From positions 14,781,741-14,845,740 of the forward strand of contig OX336348.1 in NCBI GenBank assembly GCA_946902875.1: 64,000 bases of DNA, in the 5' to 3' direction. The stretch comes from Nematopogon swammerdamellus. Its lineage: Eukaryota; Arthropoda; Insecta; Lepidoptera; Adelidae. Positions 43,440 through 54,072 of this stretch are shown in pieces (the first letter of the stretch is position 1; the number at the start of each line of letters is the position of its first letter). Made by a program: the position numbers and the translations under genes. A model generated the notes under the pieces. That model had not been told where the DNA came from, did no database searches, and saw only the letters and a list, made by a program, of their open reading frames with translations.

Positions 43440-43976
43440 TTATATTTTTGACCGCTCCTCCCATACAAACGGAACCAGTGTGCGGCGCGGTGCGTCGTCG
43501 CGGGGAGGTGGTACCCAAAGATGTGTTAGTGCATACAATACACGTGACTTGTAAACGCGCGTGTGTTCACGCAAATGCCGACGACGACATCACCATACCC
43601 ATACACAGCACGCACACGCACACAGACGTAAGGTGCGCCGTCACGCGCCGCCGCCGCGCCGCCCGCCTGTGCGGCTGCGGCATGGTGAACCGCCGCCGCG
43701 CCGCCCGGTCGCTTCACTCACGCATAGAGACAAAATTTTACCTTGAAGTCTGAATCTAGGGAGCAACCTGAGGCACTGATAAATCCCTCCGCGCGCCGCC
43801 TCCCCGCCGCGCCGACCGGCCAGCCGCGAGCGCGCGCGCGCCGACCGGCCGATCAGTCAGTCCATCCATCCATCCACCAGCCAGTCGATTATATGTCGTC
43901 GTTGAGAGAGGTTGACTTCACGTCTGTCTTGGCTCACTCGACAAAATAGATCGATAACGCGCGCGGTTATCGATCT
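43440..43976. other. CpG island inside the hAT element, with a perfect hairpin
   Basis: GC-rich 43480-43720 and 43790-43860 (R/A/P-rich frames on both strands are compositional). AGATCGATAAC (43948-43958), loop GCGCGCG, GTTATCGATCT (43966-43976) is a perfect 11-bp hairpin. It may drive promoter activity; untested. Confidence 0.4.
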
Positions 43977-44639
43977 TTATATTTTGTTGACTTTCTCTAA
44001 ACTAAAACTACGCTTAGGTAGTACAACTCGTAGGTAGGTAGGACAACTCAAGAGATTTTTATTTTATTTTTATTAAGTATATAAATAAACAAATTTATAT
44101 TTGCACGAAATTTAACTTTTAAAATGGAACCGGTGTTAGATATAAATTACTTTATTGATCAAAACTAAGGCTGGGGTTTCCAATACGTACACCTTTCTTT
44201 CAACTAACAGGTACGATAGGTGTAATTTTTATTCTGCGGAAATTAATAGTTTCGGAGAAAAGAATTAATAAAGAAACTTTTTTTCCGTTTCTGCGACTTT
44301 GTCACACTCACTCGCTTGCTGTACACATACGCTTACTTACTGCTACTTAATGTGAAAAGGTACAACCCGGAACTTATAGACAACATTCGAAAGGACAATG
44401 GGGTAAATTAGCATACCTACTTTGCGGAAAAACTAAATCCACCGCCCCGACATATTATTTTTGGCCCCAGTTTTGATTTCCGCAGTCTAAGTCTTTTAAT
44501 AGCAATGTTTTGAGGTCCTTTATGTTCCTGTTTTTTTTTTTCGAGGTGTACATTTTGGAAACCCGCCCCAAAACTAAACTGTACCTATGTAAGTAAATTA
44601 GAGCTATTAACTATTATAAATCCAGTTTGTCATTAATTG

Positions 44640-45020
44640 TCAGCCTCGATAGCTCAGTGGTGCAGACAGTCGACTCGACTGTCGCTATTGATTGTTATGC
44701 AACGCTGGACCGGTCAGTACTTGGTTGGGTGACCGCTCGACAGTTGGAGGCTGACCGTGGTTCGGATTCCACGCAAAACTTTCTTACCTTACTAGGTGGT
44801 AGGGTTCAACCCGCCCGGGTTGGTACCAACGCACTGAATAAAACGTCGGTCGAAACGGCTATGTAAATAGTTCGTGTTTATCGTCCAGTTCAGTGTAGCC
44901 GACATAAAATGAAGGGTATCACTGACATGGCACCTAGTTCACCCGGTGTTATGGGCTGACATGACGGATGCTGTAAGTTATGTAGCTAACCGTTTCAGTT
45001 ACCATTAAAAAAACACATTT
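44640..45020 (+). mobile_element. Full-length SINE with tRNA- and 5S-like head
   Basis: A box TAGCTCAGTGG (44650-44660). A 5S rRNA-like block CGGTCAGTACTTGGTTGGGT followed by GACCGC (44711-44736) matches the conserved 3' half of 5S RNA. A B-box-like GGTTCGGATTCC (44759-44770) follows. Then come the shared domain 'TTACTAGGTGGTAG' and the tail 'TTATGGGCTGACATGACGG' with an A tract (45005-45020). The head would be transcribed by RNA polymerase III. Confidence 0.75.
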
Positions 45021-45756
45021 AATTTAAACACAACTACTTACCTATAACTTTTTGTTCGATCGTTTCGTAGTGTAGAACCTAGGGTTTATTGTAAGTTGAA
45101 TGAAGTTTTATTAATTTCTATGTTATATTTATCTGTCTTATATGCACATTAATTAACGCAATCAACATAGATGTTTATTTATTGCTAGATTTTGGGCATG
45201 TCTTGTCCTCGAAATGAAAACTGCAATACAAAATTAATAAAATAATAGCTATTTTAAAGGTGGATTTTTAGTCGCCTCACTAAAATTTAGTGGTCAAAGC
45301 CGCCACTGGCTCCAAGATAAGCTCTGGTGCACAAGGGTTGGTACAAGCAACAGGCTCGTACGTACGCACTCCCTACTTTGTTCGATCCAAAATCTGAGGG
45401 CGGTGGGTTATTGGGATGCTGTATTATGTCTTGATTCCACTCAAAACACTGAAGGTTCTCATCTTGACATAGTTTCAGTATAAACAAAAACCATCGCACA
45501 GCTTCTATGTCGGTCAGTGTTGTTTTGGGGATATAAAGCTGAGAAATGAACGCTTCCAATTTTCTCCTGACATCTTCAGTGAGTGACAATGTAGTCCCCA
45601 ATTTAGCCAAAGCTTCTAGCAGCGTATCACTTGCGGAATTAAAAGCTTTCCACCACTTTATTTTACCTTTGCCAGCAAATGATCCTGTCACATCAGCTCC
45701 TGAAAGTGCGTGTAATCCAGGGAGTGCAGAGGCTTTCCGAAGAGAAATGCAAAATT

Positions 45757-46811
45757 TTTAAAGGATCGTACGAAAGACGAACTAAGAGAGTTCTTTTCCA
45801 ATCAGATACTTCAATTTGGCGTGACCTTGACCAAAAGGTGAACCGTGAACAAAAGGTTCGTACTTAGTTGGAGGGACAAAGCAACTTCATCACATGGCGG
45901 TGATATATCCAGTCTTGCAAGTACGGAGGAGGAGGCCGACACAAAGATCATATTACATACAAGCCATTGATTTTATAACCCTGATACAAGCTTATTTAGC
46001 ACAGAAAGGAATTAAAACTACTCATGTGTTCTCCCCCGATACTGAAGTCCAGATTTTAGCACTAAGGCGATATTGTCAACTTTCGAAAGATTTTGCATTT
46101 TTCCTTGGGCATGGCATGAAAAGGTTTGTTCGGTTAGGTTCAATTTACAGAGCACTTGGACCTCTGAAAGCCTCTGCACTCCTTGGATTACACGCACTTT
46201 CAGGTGCAGATGTAACAGGATCATTTGCTGGCAAAGGTAAAATAAAGTGGTGGGAAGCTTTTAATTCCGCAAGTGATCCGCTGCTAGAAGCTTTGACTAA
46301 ATTGGGGACTACATTGTCACTCACTGAAGATGTCAGGAGTAAATTGGAAGCGTTTATTTCTCATCTTTATATCCCCAAAACAACACTAACCGAGATAGGA
46401 GCTGTGCGATGGTTTTTGTTTACACAGAAACAATGTCTAGATGAGAACCTTCCTCCAACAAGATTTGCACTGGATCCCGCATTGATAAGGGCTCACCTTC
46501 AGTGTTATGAGTGGAATCGATACCTAATACGCATCCCAATAACCCACCGCCCTCAGATTTTGGACGGAACAAAGTATGTGCGTACGAGCCTGTTGCTTGT
46601 ACCAACCCTTGTGCACCAGACCAGTGCTTATCTTGGAACTTTGTCACTGCCCATGCTCCAAAAGGCGTTGCTCTCCTCCATGTACATTGTACAATATACA
46701 TGTCAGTCAATTGGACCCCGGGGTACTGAAATGTGCAAGTGCGAAGGTAATACCGACCGTTGTGATAATATGGGAGAGTGCGAGCTAGACGATGATGAAC
46801 ATTTAGCCTAA
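45757..46811 (+). pseudogene. XPG-like nuclease/CXC protein gene, copy 2
   Basis: Frames from 45757 read 'KDELREFFSNQILQFGV', then 'STEEEADTKIILHT' (about 45920-45965; acidic E-A-D-T block) with small frameshifts. A long frame from 45894 follows: 'VFSPDTEVQILALRRY' (D-x-D-like), 'FFLGHGMKRFVRLGSIYRAL', 'ALLGLHALSGADVTGSFAGK' and, near the end, 'TEMCKCEGNTDRCDN' with an acidic tail. The order EADT - SPDTD - HALxGxD - GKGK is that of XPG/FEN1-like nucleases carried by transposon-type genes, followed by a CXC zinc module. Copy 1 lies head-to-head at 45755. Frameshifts near 45830, 45970 and 46600 disable it, although 305 codons remain open. Confidence 0.65.
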
Positions 46812-46925
46812 ATGTTCATCATCGTCTAGCTCGCACTCTCCCATATTATCACAACGGTCGGTATTACCTTAATGCAAATCTCACTTAGACCTAAATGATT
46901 TAGGTCTAAGTGAGATTTGCATTGA
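46738..46925. repeat. Two adjacent perfect palindromes at the end of the nuclease copy
   Basis: Palindrome 1: from 'AAGGTAATACCGACCG' to 'GATGATGAACATTTAG', mirrored after 46810, arms about 63 bp with almost no loop. Palindrome 2: 'AATGCAAATCTCACTTAGAC' mirrored by 'GTCTAAGTGAGATTTGCATT', centre near 46897. Both are built from the same coding and 3' sequence as 41213-41320. Confidence 0.85.
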
Positions 46926-46929
46926 AAGT

Positions 46930-47100
46930 GACGATGATTGTAATTAAAAATGTTAGACTATTAGACTTATAGTCCGGTCGACAAGTTGTAAAAATTGGGC
47001 TTACGCGGAAAAAGGTCGGAAGTTAATGAAACTTTGGGATGTTGTTCAGGAATGGTTAATGCACATTTTTTCAAGTTTTAGACCTCGAGGACCCTATGCT

Positions 47101-47132
<32 letters not shown>

Positions 47133-47995
47133 GTGGGGAAGAAGGACTTAAAAATTTTCGACCTTCCTCCGGTTTTCCCTCAATAACTTTTTTTCGTACG
47201 TTCTACGGCAAAAGTATCTACATAGCTTTTGTACAACGTTAAATTTCCTACAATTTGGACTATTCAAACATCTTTGTATGTCATTTCGTTACTGAGATAC
47301 AATGCTTCGAAAAAAAGGTAATTTCTCAAAATTATCTAAAAAATGCACAATCCCACCGTATTTCTTCTGTTATACCCGAATTCATCGATGTCTAATTTTA
47401 TAGATCGAACGTCGCGCGATTTAACCTGTACTATGTTTCGTCTTAACAAGTGTGCGTGCATTCACACACAGTATTGTGATACTCACACAAGCACACACTT
47501 ACATCATATAGTCGTTTCATGTCCGTAAACGGCGGGCATCGGAGCGCGCCGCGCCTCCTGCCACGAGATACTTTCGTGTTTGCATTTTACACGCCGCCAT
47601 GCTGTCACGTGACGCGATCCCTACGACGTTACTGTCGCGTTCTCACTTGCCTACAGGTGATAAGAGTGAGCGAGAAAGTTGTCATCGCTCACTCATCGGC
47701 GCGATTGTCGTATTTCCGCTCACTCTTATGATCAGTAGGCAAGTGGGAACGAGATCGCGATAGCTACGTCACACAATCCGTGACATGTCAGCATGGCTTC
47801 TTAACACGTCATAACATGCTCAGGCGAAACAAACAACAACGTTTGTCACTGTTACTCTTGCATAAAACACAGCTTTACTCTTTCTCGTTCGCTCTTTATA
47901 TTAATTACGTATACAAAAATCTGTTTAACATAAAATTTGAGAAAAAAACCAGCAAAATAAATACTTACTGATGGAAGGAGACGCCATTCTTTACG
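46930..47995. other. Intergenic; G27 tract and a foldback
   Basis: Homopolymer of 27 G at 47107-47133. Inverted arms 'CTCACTTGCCTAC' / 'GTAGGCAAGTGGGAACGAG' and 'AAGAGTGAGCG' / 'CGCTCACTCTT' span about 47640-47752. No gene recognised. Confidence 0.45.
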
Positions 47996-47996
47996 T

Positions 47997-48701
47997 AAAG
48001 CCTGACCAGGAATATATGAGGGGCCGCCATATTCGGAATTTCGTTGGAACTAATTTCTTACACTGGCCACAATTATGTTTGAAGCTTGATAATCTGTTGT
48101 CATTGTCAAAATTGCTTCTGAACTGACATTTAGGTGAAACGTTGTGTCATTGTAGTGAGATTGTCATGAATTGGCCGCCGTAATGTACAATTAGGTAATT
48201 ATTTTTTGTTCTATCTAGGTGTATCTCAAGCATCTATTTACCGAATAGCAAACAAAAGAGGGACGTAAATATTATTCGTTCTGAACAAAAAACACTTTTT
48301 GACTTTACAGAAATAGGAAACGTTCGAATAAAAATAGCTTAGGTTAAGTTTTTCTGAACTAGAATTTTTATTAAAAAGTTTAGTGTTTCAGCAAGGTCGA
48401 TTAATAATTTTTTTAATAATTTGTACACTTTGCTTCAGGACAAATCTGCAGATACATGGAAAAAATGTTGTGAACTTGTAAATGTCAAGGCTAGTTCTTT
48501 TTACATTGACATTAAAATATATATAAAAATGCATTAAATTAAAATTCATTTTGTATATCTTATTGTGTATTTCAGTGCAAAAGTACATTTTGAATAATAA
48601 CATCGGCCAATTCAATATGTGCGTACTATACTGAATGTTGCTATATAAATCTAAAAAGTGGCTCCATATTGACAGCTCTCATATATTCCTGGTCAGGCTT
48701 T
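47997..48701. mobile_element. MITE with 24-bp perfect TIRs
   Basis: The TIR starts AAAGCCTGACCAGGAATATA (47997-48020) and is mirrored perfectly at 48678-48701. The interior (about 660 bp) is AT-rich, without ORF. No clear target duplication. Confidence 0.75.
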
Positions 48702-48704
48702 TAA

Positions 48705-49122
48705 TTTCGATCTGAGCTGTTACAATACTTGTAACAGCAACCGGGCATGCTAAACACACGCACTTTTGCGCCACAGACTCGGTACAGTAAGACTTACGCT
48801 CAACACGCGCTGCACACGCCGTATGAAGCGGCTGTCCGTGAAATCTGCAATTTATGCAGTTCTCGTCGAGAACAAATTTTTTCGGGAGTAATGTATGGGA
48901 TGGGCATATCTCTAAATATACATCAATGCCCGAATTATGATGAAAATGATGTTGTAATTATGGTTCCTGGTTACAATCGCCAACTTTGGAAACCCCCTCA
49001 CCACCCACCACCCCCCAACCCCCCTTCTCCCAATCCCAATTCTCTCTTTTCACATCATGTCGGTATTGATAAATAATATATGATATTAGTTACTTTTCGA
49101 ATCAATATAGGGGGAGATCTGT
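48705..49122. other. Intergenic; no gene recognised
   Basis: One 109-codon frame (48747-49076) has no recognisable motif and ends in a proline-rich low-complexity stretch. Confidence 0.3.
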
Positions 49123-49885
49123 GGGGGAGATGGTCACCCTTCATACTGGGGGCACCTACATACGATGACTATATCTTTTTTTTACAGTAGCTTAATTATT
49201 GTCTAACAAAGTACGGCATGAGGAAACATCAAACACAAATTGCTGACAATCAAACCAAACGTCAAAGTGACATTCAGTCAAACGTATTTCTGACCTCTTC
49301 ACGAAAAGTTTTTCGGTGCAGGAAAAGAGTGATATCGTGAAGAAAAGATAAGAATCCTGTGTTGTAATATCAAATTTGTAAACATTATTAGTATGTTCCT
49401 ACTACACATGTGTTATTTTTGACGATGGTGTTTTAGTTTTGTTTATATGTTGATAAATAACTACGACAAGATATTGGGGCTACTTCATACGAGTCAATAT
49501 GGGGTTGTTTCATACTAACTTTTTCCATACAATACTAACACAAATAAATACAAGCGGGACTAAGCGAATGGCGCTGTCCGTAGAATTTGAAGAAAATTTG
49601 TCCATGTACAACTGCATGTAATAATCTTTCACTTTATGGTTTTTTTAAATAAAAAAAAAATGTCTGATGTTTTCTTGTATATTGTAGCCCAAGTATGAAT
49701 GTACCCCAGGTACTGTACGAAGGTGCCCCGGCCTGGGGCACGTTTATACGATTTCCCCCTCTCTCATTAGGTTACACTATTTTTTTTTATAATGAATTTT
49801 ACTAAGATTACCTATGGTACATTTAAACTATAATAACTGTAGCACATATTGCCGCAAGACTCATGTTAACACTCCTAAAGGATTT

Positions 49886-50331
49886 TGTCCGCCCCGGGGT
49901 CGGCTTTAGGCTCGATTACCCGGCAGGCGACCTCGATTAAAATGAAACTGTATAATTGATTAAAACTGTATATTGTACTGGTAAAACTATAATAACTGTC
50001 CGTCGCGTGTTGCCTCTCGCTCGCTCGTCAACCAACTAACTGGCCGCCGCGCGCGTAAGCATTTTTAAATATGGTGTCTCGCGCCAACGGATGCAACGGC
50101 TTATATTTTAAATCAGAGCGAGAGACAACAGTGACAGAGAAACACACACATTTACAGTGCGCGGTAACAGTGCAGAGTTCGTCGTACACACTGCTACCGC
50201 GAGACACTAACACTGTTTAATTCACGTTTTTTAAAGCCGCGATAGTAGTGCAGAGTTCGTCGTACACACTACTATCGCGCGGCACTGACACTATCACAAA
50301 TACCTCTTATTATTATTGTCCGTCGTCAACA
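49886..50331 (-). repeat. BEL-C 3' LTR
   Basis: 446 bp, TGTCCGCCCCGG...GTCGTCAACA on the plus strand. It contains two near-copies of 'GTGCAGAGTTCGTCGTACAC' (50170, 50249), each between short inverted arms (GCGGTAACAGT / ACTGCTACCGC and GCGATAGTAGT / ACTACTATCGC), so the LTR RNA can form two similar hairpins. Confidence 0.9.
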
Positions 50332-53300
50332 TTCTCCCCCCGGTCGTTGGACTCCTCCACGACTCCTCGCTCGACTGGCAGACGGCCTAGCTTTCTGGCT
50401 GGGCGACGCAGTAAGCCTCCGACGGTGCGCACATCAGCGACGCGCACGTGTCCATCCTTCCCCGGCAGCACTCGTTCGATGACACCCCGCGGCCACACGT
50501 TGCGGGGCAGCGTGCCGTCGGCGACGAGCACGAGGTCACCTGTGCGCAGCTCAGGACGATTGTCGCCCACGCGGGGTCGCGGCAGAAGAGTAGGTAGGTA
50601 CTCCTGCAACCACCGCGTCCAGAAGATGTCGGCCAGCCTCTGCGCTGCGCGCCACTGGCGGCGGCGCAGCAAGTCGGTGTCGTCAAAGCTTCCCGGCGTT
50701 GGCATGCCAGATGAGCTCCCCAGCAGAAAGTGGTTGGGTGTCAATGTCTCGGGGTCTCCAGGGTCGACTGAGACGTGAGTGAGCGGCCTGGAGTTGACGC
50801 AGTGCTCAGCCTCTGCGAGTAGCGTCGCGAGGACCTCGTCAGCCGGCGCACGCTGGTGGAGCGTGACAGCGAGCGCCTTGCGGATGGAGCCCACCAGGCG
50901 TTCCCATGCGCCGCCCATGAACGGCGCCGCGGGCGGGATGAAGCGCCACTCAGCGCCCCGGTTAAGCGCGTAGTCTCTAACAGCATCCTGGTCGACCTCT
51001 GACCAAGTCCGACGAAGCTCAGCATCAGCACCGTGGAAGTTAGTGCCGTTGTCCGTGTAGAGCACTGCAGGCGCCCCGCGGCGCGCCATCATTCGGCGCA
51101 GCGCGGAGATGGCAGAGTCAGTGCTGAGGCTCCATGCTACCTCGACGTGTACTGCGCGCGTCACTAGACAAGTGAAGAGCGCACCGTACCTCTTCTCTCG
51201 ACGGCGCCCCACGGTGACGTCCATGGGGCCGAAGTAATCGAGCCCACAGTACGTGAACGGGCGGTTGTGGTGATTCAGCCGGACTGCTGGCAAATCACCC
51301 ATCGGAGGAGTGAGAGGGGTGGCGCGCCGTACTCGGCACACTTGGCAGGCGCGTTCCACTGCTCGTACAGTCGGGCGGAGATGTACCACCCAGTACATCT
51401 GGCGAAGGTGGTTCACCACGGCCTCTGGGTTCGCGTGGTGAGCCAAGGCGTGGTGGTGGTACACGAGCAGGCGGGTGATGGAATGCCGACCACACAAGAT
51501 GATCGGCTCTGTGGTGCGCCGGTGGATGCCCGGCGCGGCGTTCGCACGCCCGCTCAAACGCATAACTCCCGTCGCATCGATAAACGGAGATAGGTGTTGT
51601 AGGCAGTGGCGGCTGGCCCTTAAGTGCACTCGTGCGCCGCACTACCACAAAACAGTGCCTTCACCCGAAAGAAATAAACAAATTAAAATATTAAACATTT
51701 ATTATTAAAATATTCAACACCGATCGAAGTAAAAATATCAAACTGAATTCGTTCCTATTTCCTAGACAACAAGGCACGATTTTGCTGTACGTAATACGTA
51801 CTACATACTACGTATCGCCGCCGAGCTCGCCGCCGCCGAGCTCGCCGCCGCCGAGTGCATTAGAAAACACCGCGAACGTCTCTTGTATTGATACTATGAG
51901 AAAATGTCTAACGCCGCTGCCCCGCCGCGTGAAACAAAACACTCTTCATACGATTATGTGTGGAACAAGGTTGCGTTCTGCGTGTGACACACGACGGAAA
52001 AAGAAGGACAGTATATTGTGGATAGACGCGCGTGCGACACGTCGCGACCGAGCCAGCCGACGATGAGCCGAAGTAAGCCGAGATCGTGAACCCGACCGCG
52101 GGCACGTGCGGGCGGGAGCGCGCGGGCGCGGCGGGGGCGATCCAAACTCTGGGTCGAAGATACACACAAGCGCTAAGTACCTACATGTATGTACGCTGTT
52201 GCACGACTCGACAGGCGAGTCCATTTTTGGAATATGGGTTGTTTCTTATATATAACAGATCGAGTTTGCAATTGAATATTTGAATTATTCGAATATAGAT
52301 TTGATACATAATCGAATGGTAATTTATAAAATATTCGAATGTTACGACAAACATTAATGCGTTACGAAAATATTTCGCTATTTTAGTTAAAGTCAAAAAA
52401 TGGAATCACCCAAAGAGCTAGGCAGGCGTTGTTTGGCGCGCCGCGCCATCTCAGTTCGGGGCGAGACCCGTCGTCGCGTGACGCGTCGGTCGACCGACAA
52501 TCGCCGCGCCGCGCCGCCGCGCCGGGATGTTTTGCAAATCCGTTTTTTAGCAGTTTGAACGACTTTTCGTCAGTTAACATGTACATTGTGAAGTTTTCTT
52601 CATTGCCCGGCGCGGCAAGGACGCGACACCGACGCGACACAAACATTAATATCAGTACCGCACGCTGTCTGGCCGGGCCGGGCGGGCGCGGGCGCGCGCG
52701 CCTCGCCGGGCACGCCTCGCGCGCGGGTGCGCGCGAGGCGCGGCTCGCTCGTGACCACTGCGCGCGCAGTGAAGTGTCGCTTTGGTTCTTCGAGCAATTA
52801 GGACGCTGGGTGGGTACATAATTTTTGCAAATAAGTCAAGACCGCGGTATCCATTAGATTCACATTTGGGTATAGTACTAAGTAGCTAGCGCACACCCAG
52901 TCCCATAGGTCACCAGCCGCCACTGGTTGTAGGCGGCTGTCGCGCGGCAGTGGCGACCGCCCGGAACGGAGATATGCTAGCTCCGTCCCGAATGCCTCTT
53001 CCTGCACCTGCATCAGCAATAGCTTCTCTGCTTCATCCATGTGTCGTCGCTCCAGCGCTCCTGTGTGACGGCGACGGCATTTTTCAATGAAAAGCAGCAC
53101 GTATGCTGTCGCGCGCACCAACTTAGTCCACTTCGAGAAGCGAGCGGCATCGGGGATATGTGACGGCGGCGGCGCTTCCTTTGTCACGGTTACCGCGGCG
53201 ACGCTTTCCTCCCTGGGCGCTTTCTTTCTCTCATTTTCAACTTCCTTCGTAGTCGTGGTGGTGTTGTTTGGCTGCGGCGGCCAGTCGCTCTCTGCCATTC

Positions 53301-54072
53301 GCAGAAACGCGGGCCCGATGAACCAACGGTGCTTATCAGTAAAGTCGATCGGTGCACGCGTTGCATCGTCTGCCACGTTTTCTGCCGACGGTACCCAGCG
53401 CCATCTTCCTTGCTCGGTGAGCTCGTCAATCTCGCTCAACCGATGCGACACGAACGTTTTATATGTTCGTGGGTCGCTCTTAATCCATGATAAAACTGTG
53501 CGCGAGTCTGTCCAATACGTCTTGTTATTTATTTCTAGAGTATGCTCGGCGGCTATGGTGGCAGCTAGGCGGCTGCCGAGTAGAGCGGCTTGTAATTCGA
53601 GTCGAGGGATCGATATGGGTTTTAGCGGTGTAACACGTGACTTGCTCCCTACTAGCGTCGTACATATGCGCCCGTCGTGCAGCTCATAGCGAAGGTAGGC
53701 GACGGCGGCATAGGCGTCTTCACTCGCATCGCAGAACGTGTGTAGCTCGATCGAACTGGGCGTGTCTTCTCCACCGAAGTATGAGCGCGGCACGCGACAT
53801 ATCCACGTACATTTTAAGTGTTGTAACCACTCGTTCCACTTTTCTGCTTCTGTGTCGGCAAGCTCCTCGTCCCAGCTGATCCCTGACCTCCAGACGTGCT
53901 GCATTATAACTTTTCCTTGGGTGACGATGGGGGTGAGTAGTCCTAGCGGGTCGAACACTGACATAATCACTGCCAGCATCTGCCTCTTGGTCGGCCGTTT
54001 CTCTCCGCTCGCTATGTCAGGCGACACACGTGCCATGCTTAAGTTATAGCCCAGCGAATCTGACTGCGGGTG
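50313..54072 (-). pseudogene. BEL-C pol: RT end, RNase H, integrase, split by a hAT element
   Basis: The minus-strand frame from 54072 ('PQSDSLGYNLSMARV') covers the RT thumb ('SVFDPLGLLTPIV') and RNase H ('LHTFCDASEDAYAAVAYL', 'YWTDSRTVLSWI', 'ENVADDATRA'). It runs to 'PLPRDSRLQ', where the hAT element starts. Beyond it the same frame resumes at 'HLSPFIDATGVMRLSGR' and encodes the H2C2 zinc domain ('HHHALAHHANPEAV', 'CQVCRVRRATPL'), a full D-D-E core ('GLDYFGPMDV', 'LYTDNGTNFHGA', 'GGAWERLVGSIRKAL') and the DUF5641-type end ('GDLVLVADGTLPRNVWPRG'). Apart from the hAT insertion the retained part shows no stop. Gag C-terminus, protease and the RT palm are missing, replaced by the inverted BEL-D piece. 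Confidence 0.88.
51604..52925. mobile_element. 1.3-kb non-autonomous hAT element inside BEL-C pol
   Basis: TIRs CAGTGGCGGCTGG and CCAGCCGCCACTG, with a perfect 8-bp target duplication GTTGTAGG (51596-51603, 52926-52933). The interior is CpG-rich (51815-51860 GCCGCCGAGCTC repeats; 52420-52760) without transposase. Removing the element and one duplication leaves the pol frame continuous. Confidence 0.92.

Larger units (their letters stand above)
41410..45308. mobile_element. 3.9-kb non-autonomous hAT element
   Basis: CAGTGGCGG at 41410 is mirrored by CCGCCACTG ending 45308. The 8-bp flanks GGTCCAAG (41402-41409) and GCTCCAAG (45309-45316) differ at one base. Subterminal 'GCCTCAC' motifs occur at both ends. 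No transposase; it contains a CpG island (43440-43930), a SINE tail (42822-42925) and a full SINE (44640-45020). Confidence 0.8.
41209..45760 (-). pseudogene. XPG-like nuclease/CXC protein gene, copy 1, split by a hAT element
   Basis: The minus strand from about 45760 reads 'LHALSGADVTGSFAGKGK', 'LSLTEDVRRKLEAFISQL', 'IEAVRWFLF' and 'PPSDFGS', and stops at the hAT boundary (45309). It resumes at 41401 with a cysteine-rich end: 'SPPCTCQSNRLRC', 'TEMCKCEGNTDRCDN', an acidic tail and stop at 41209. The 'H-A-L-(S/T)-G-(A/C)-D' plus 'GKGK' block is the helix-hairpin-helix-like part of an XPG/FEN1-type nuclease family found beside transposons (reported in Academ elements). The C-terminal motif is a CXC domain. 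The 5' half is missing. The hAT left an imperfect 8-bp target duplication. Confidence 0.6.

Noticed and set aside
44711..44736. 5S rRNA gene
   Set aside because: Only a short 5S-like block is present, within a SINE; the rest of the 5S sequence is absent.
48747..49076. 109-codon plus-strand frame
   Set aside because: No recognisable motif, ends in proline-rich low complexity, no supporting context.
50248..50973. Plus-strand frames opposite the BEL-C integrase
   Set aside because: Antisense shadows of a GC-rich coding region.
53087..54049. Plus-strand frames opposite BEL-C RNase H
   Set aside because: Antisense shadows without motifs.
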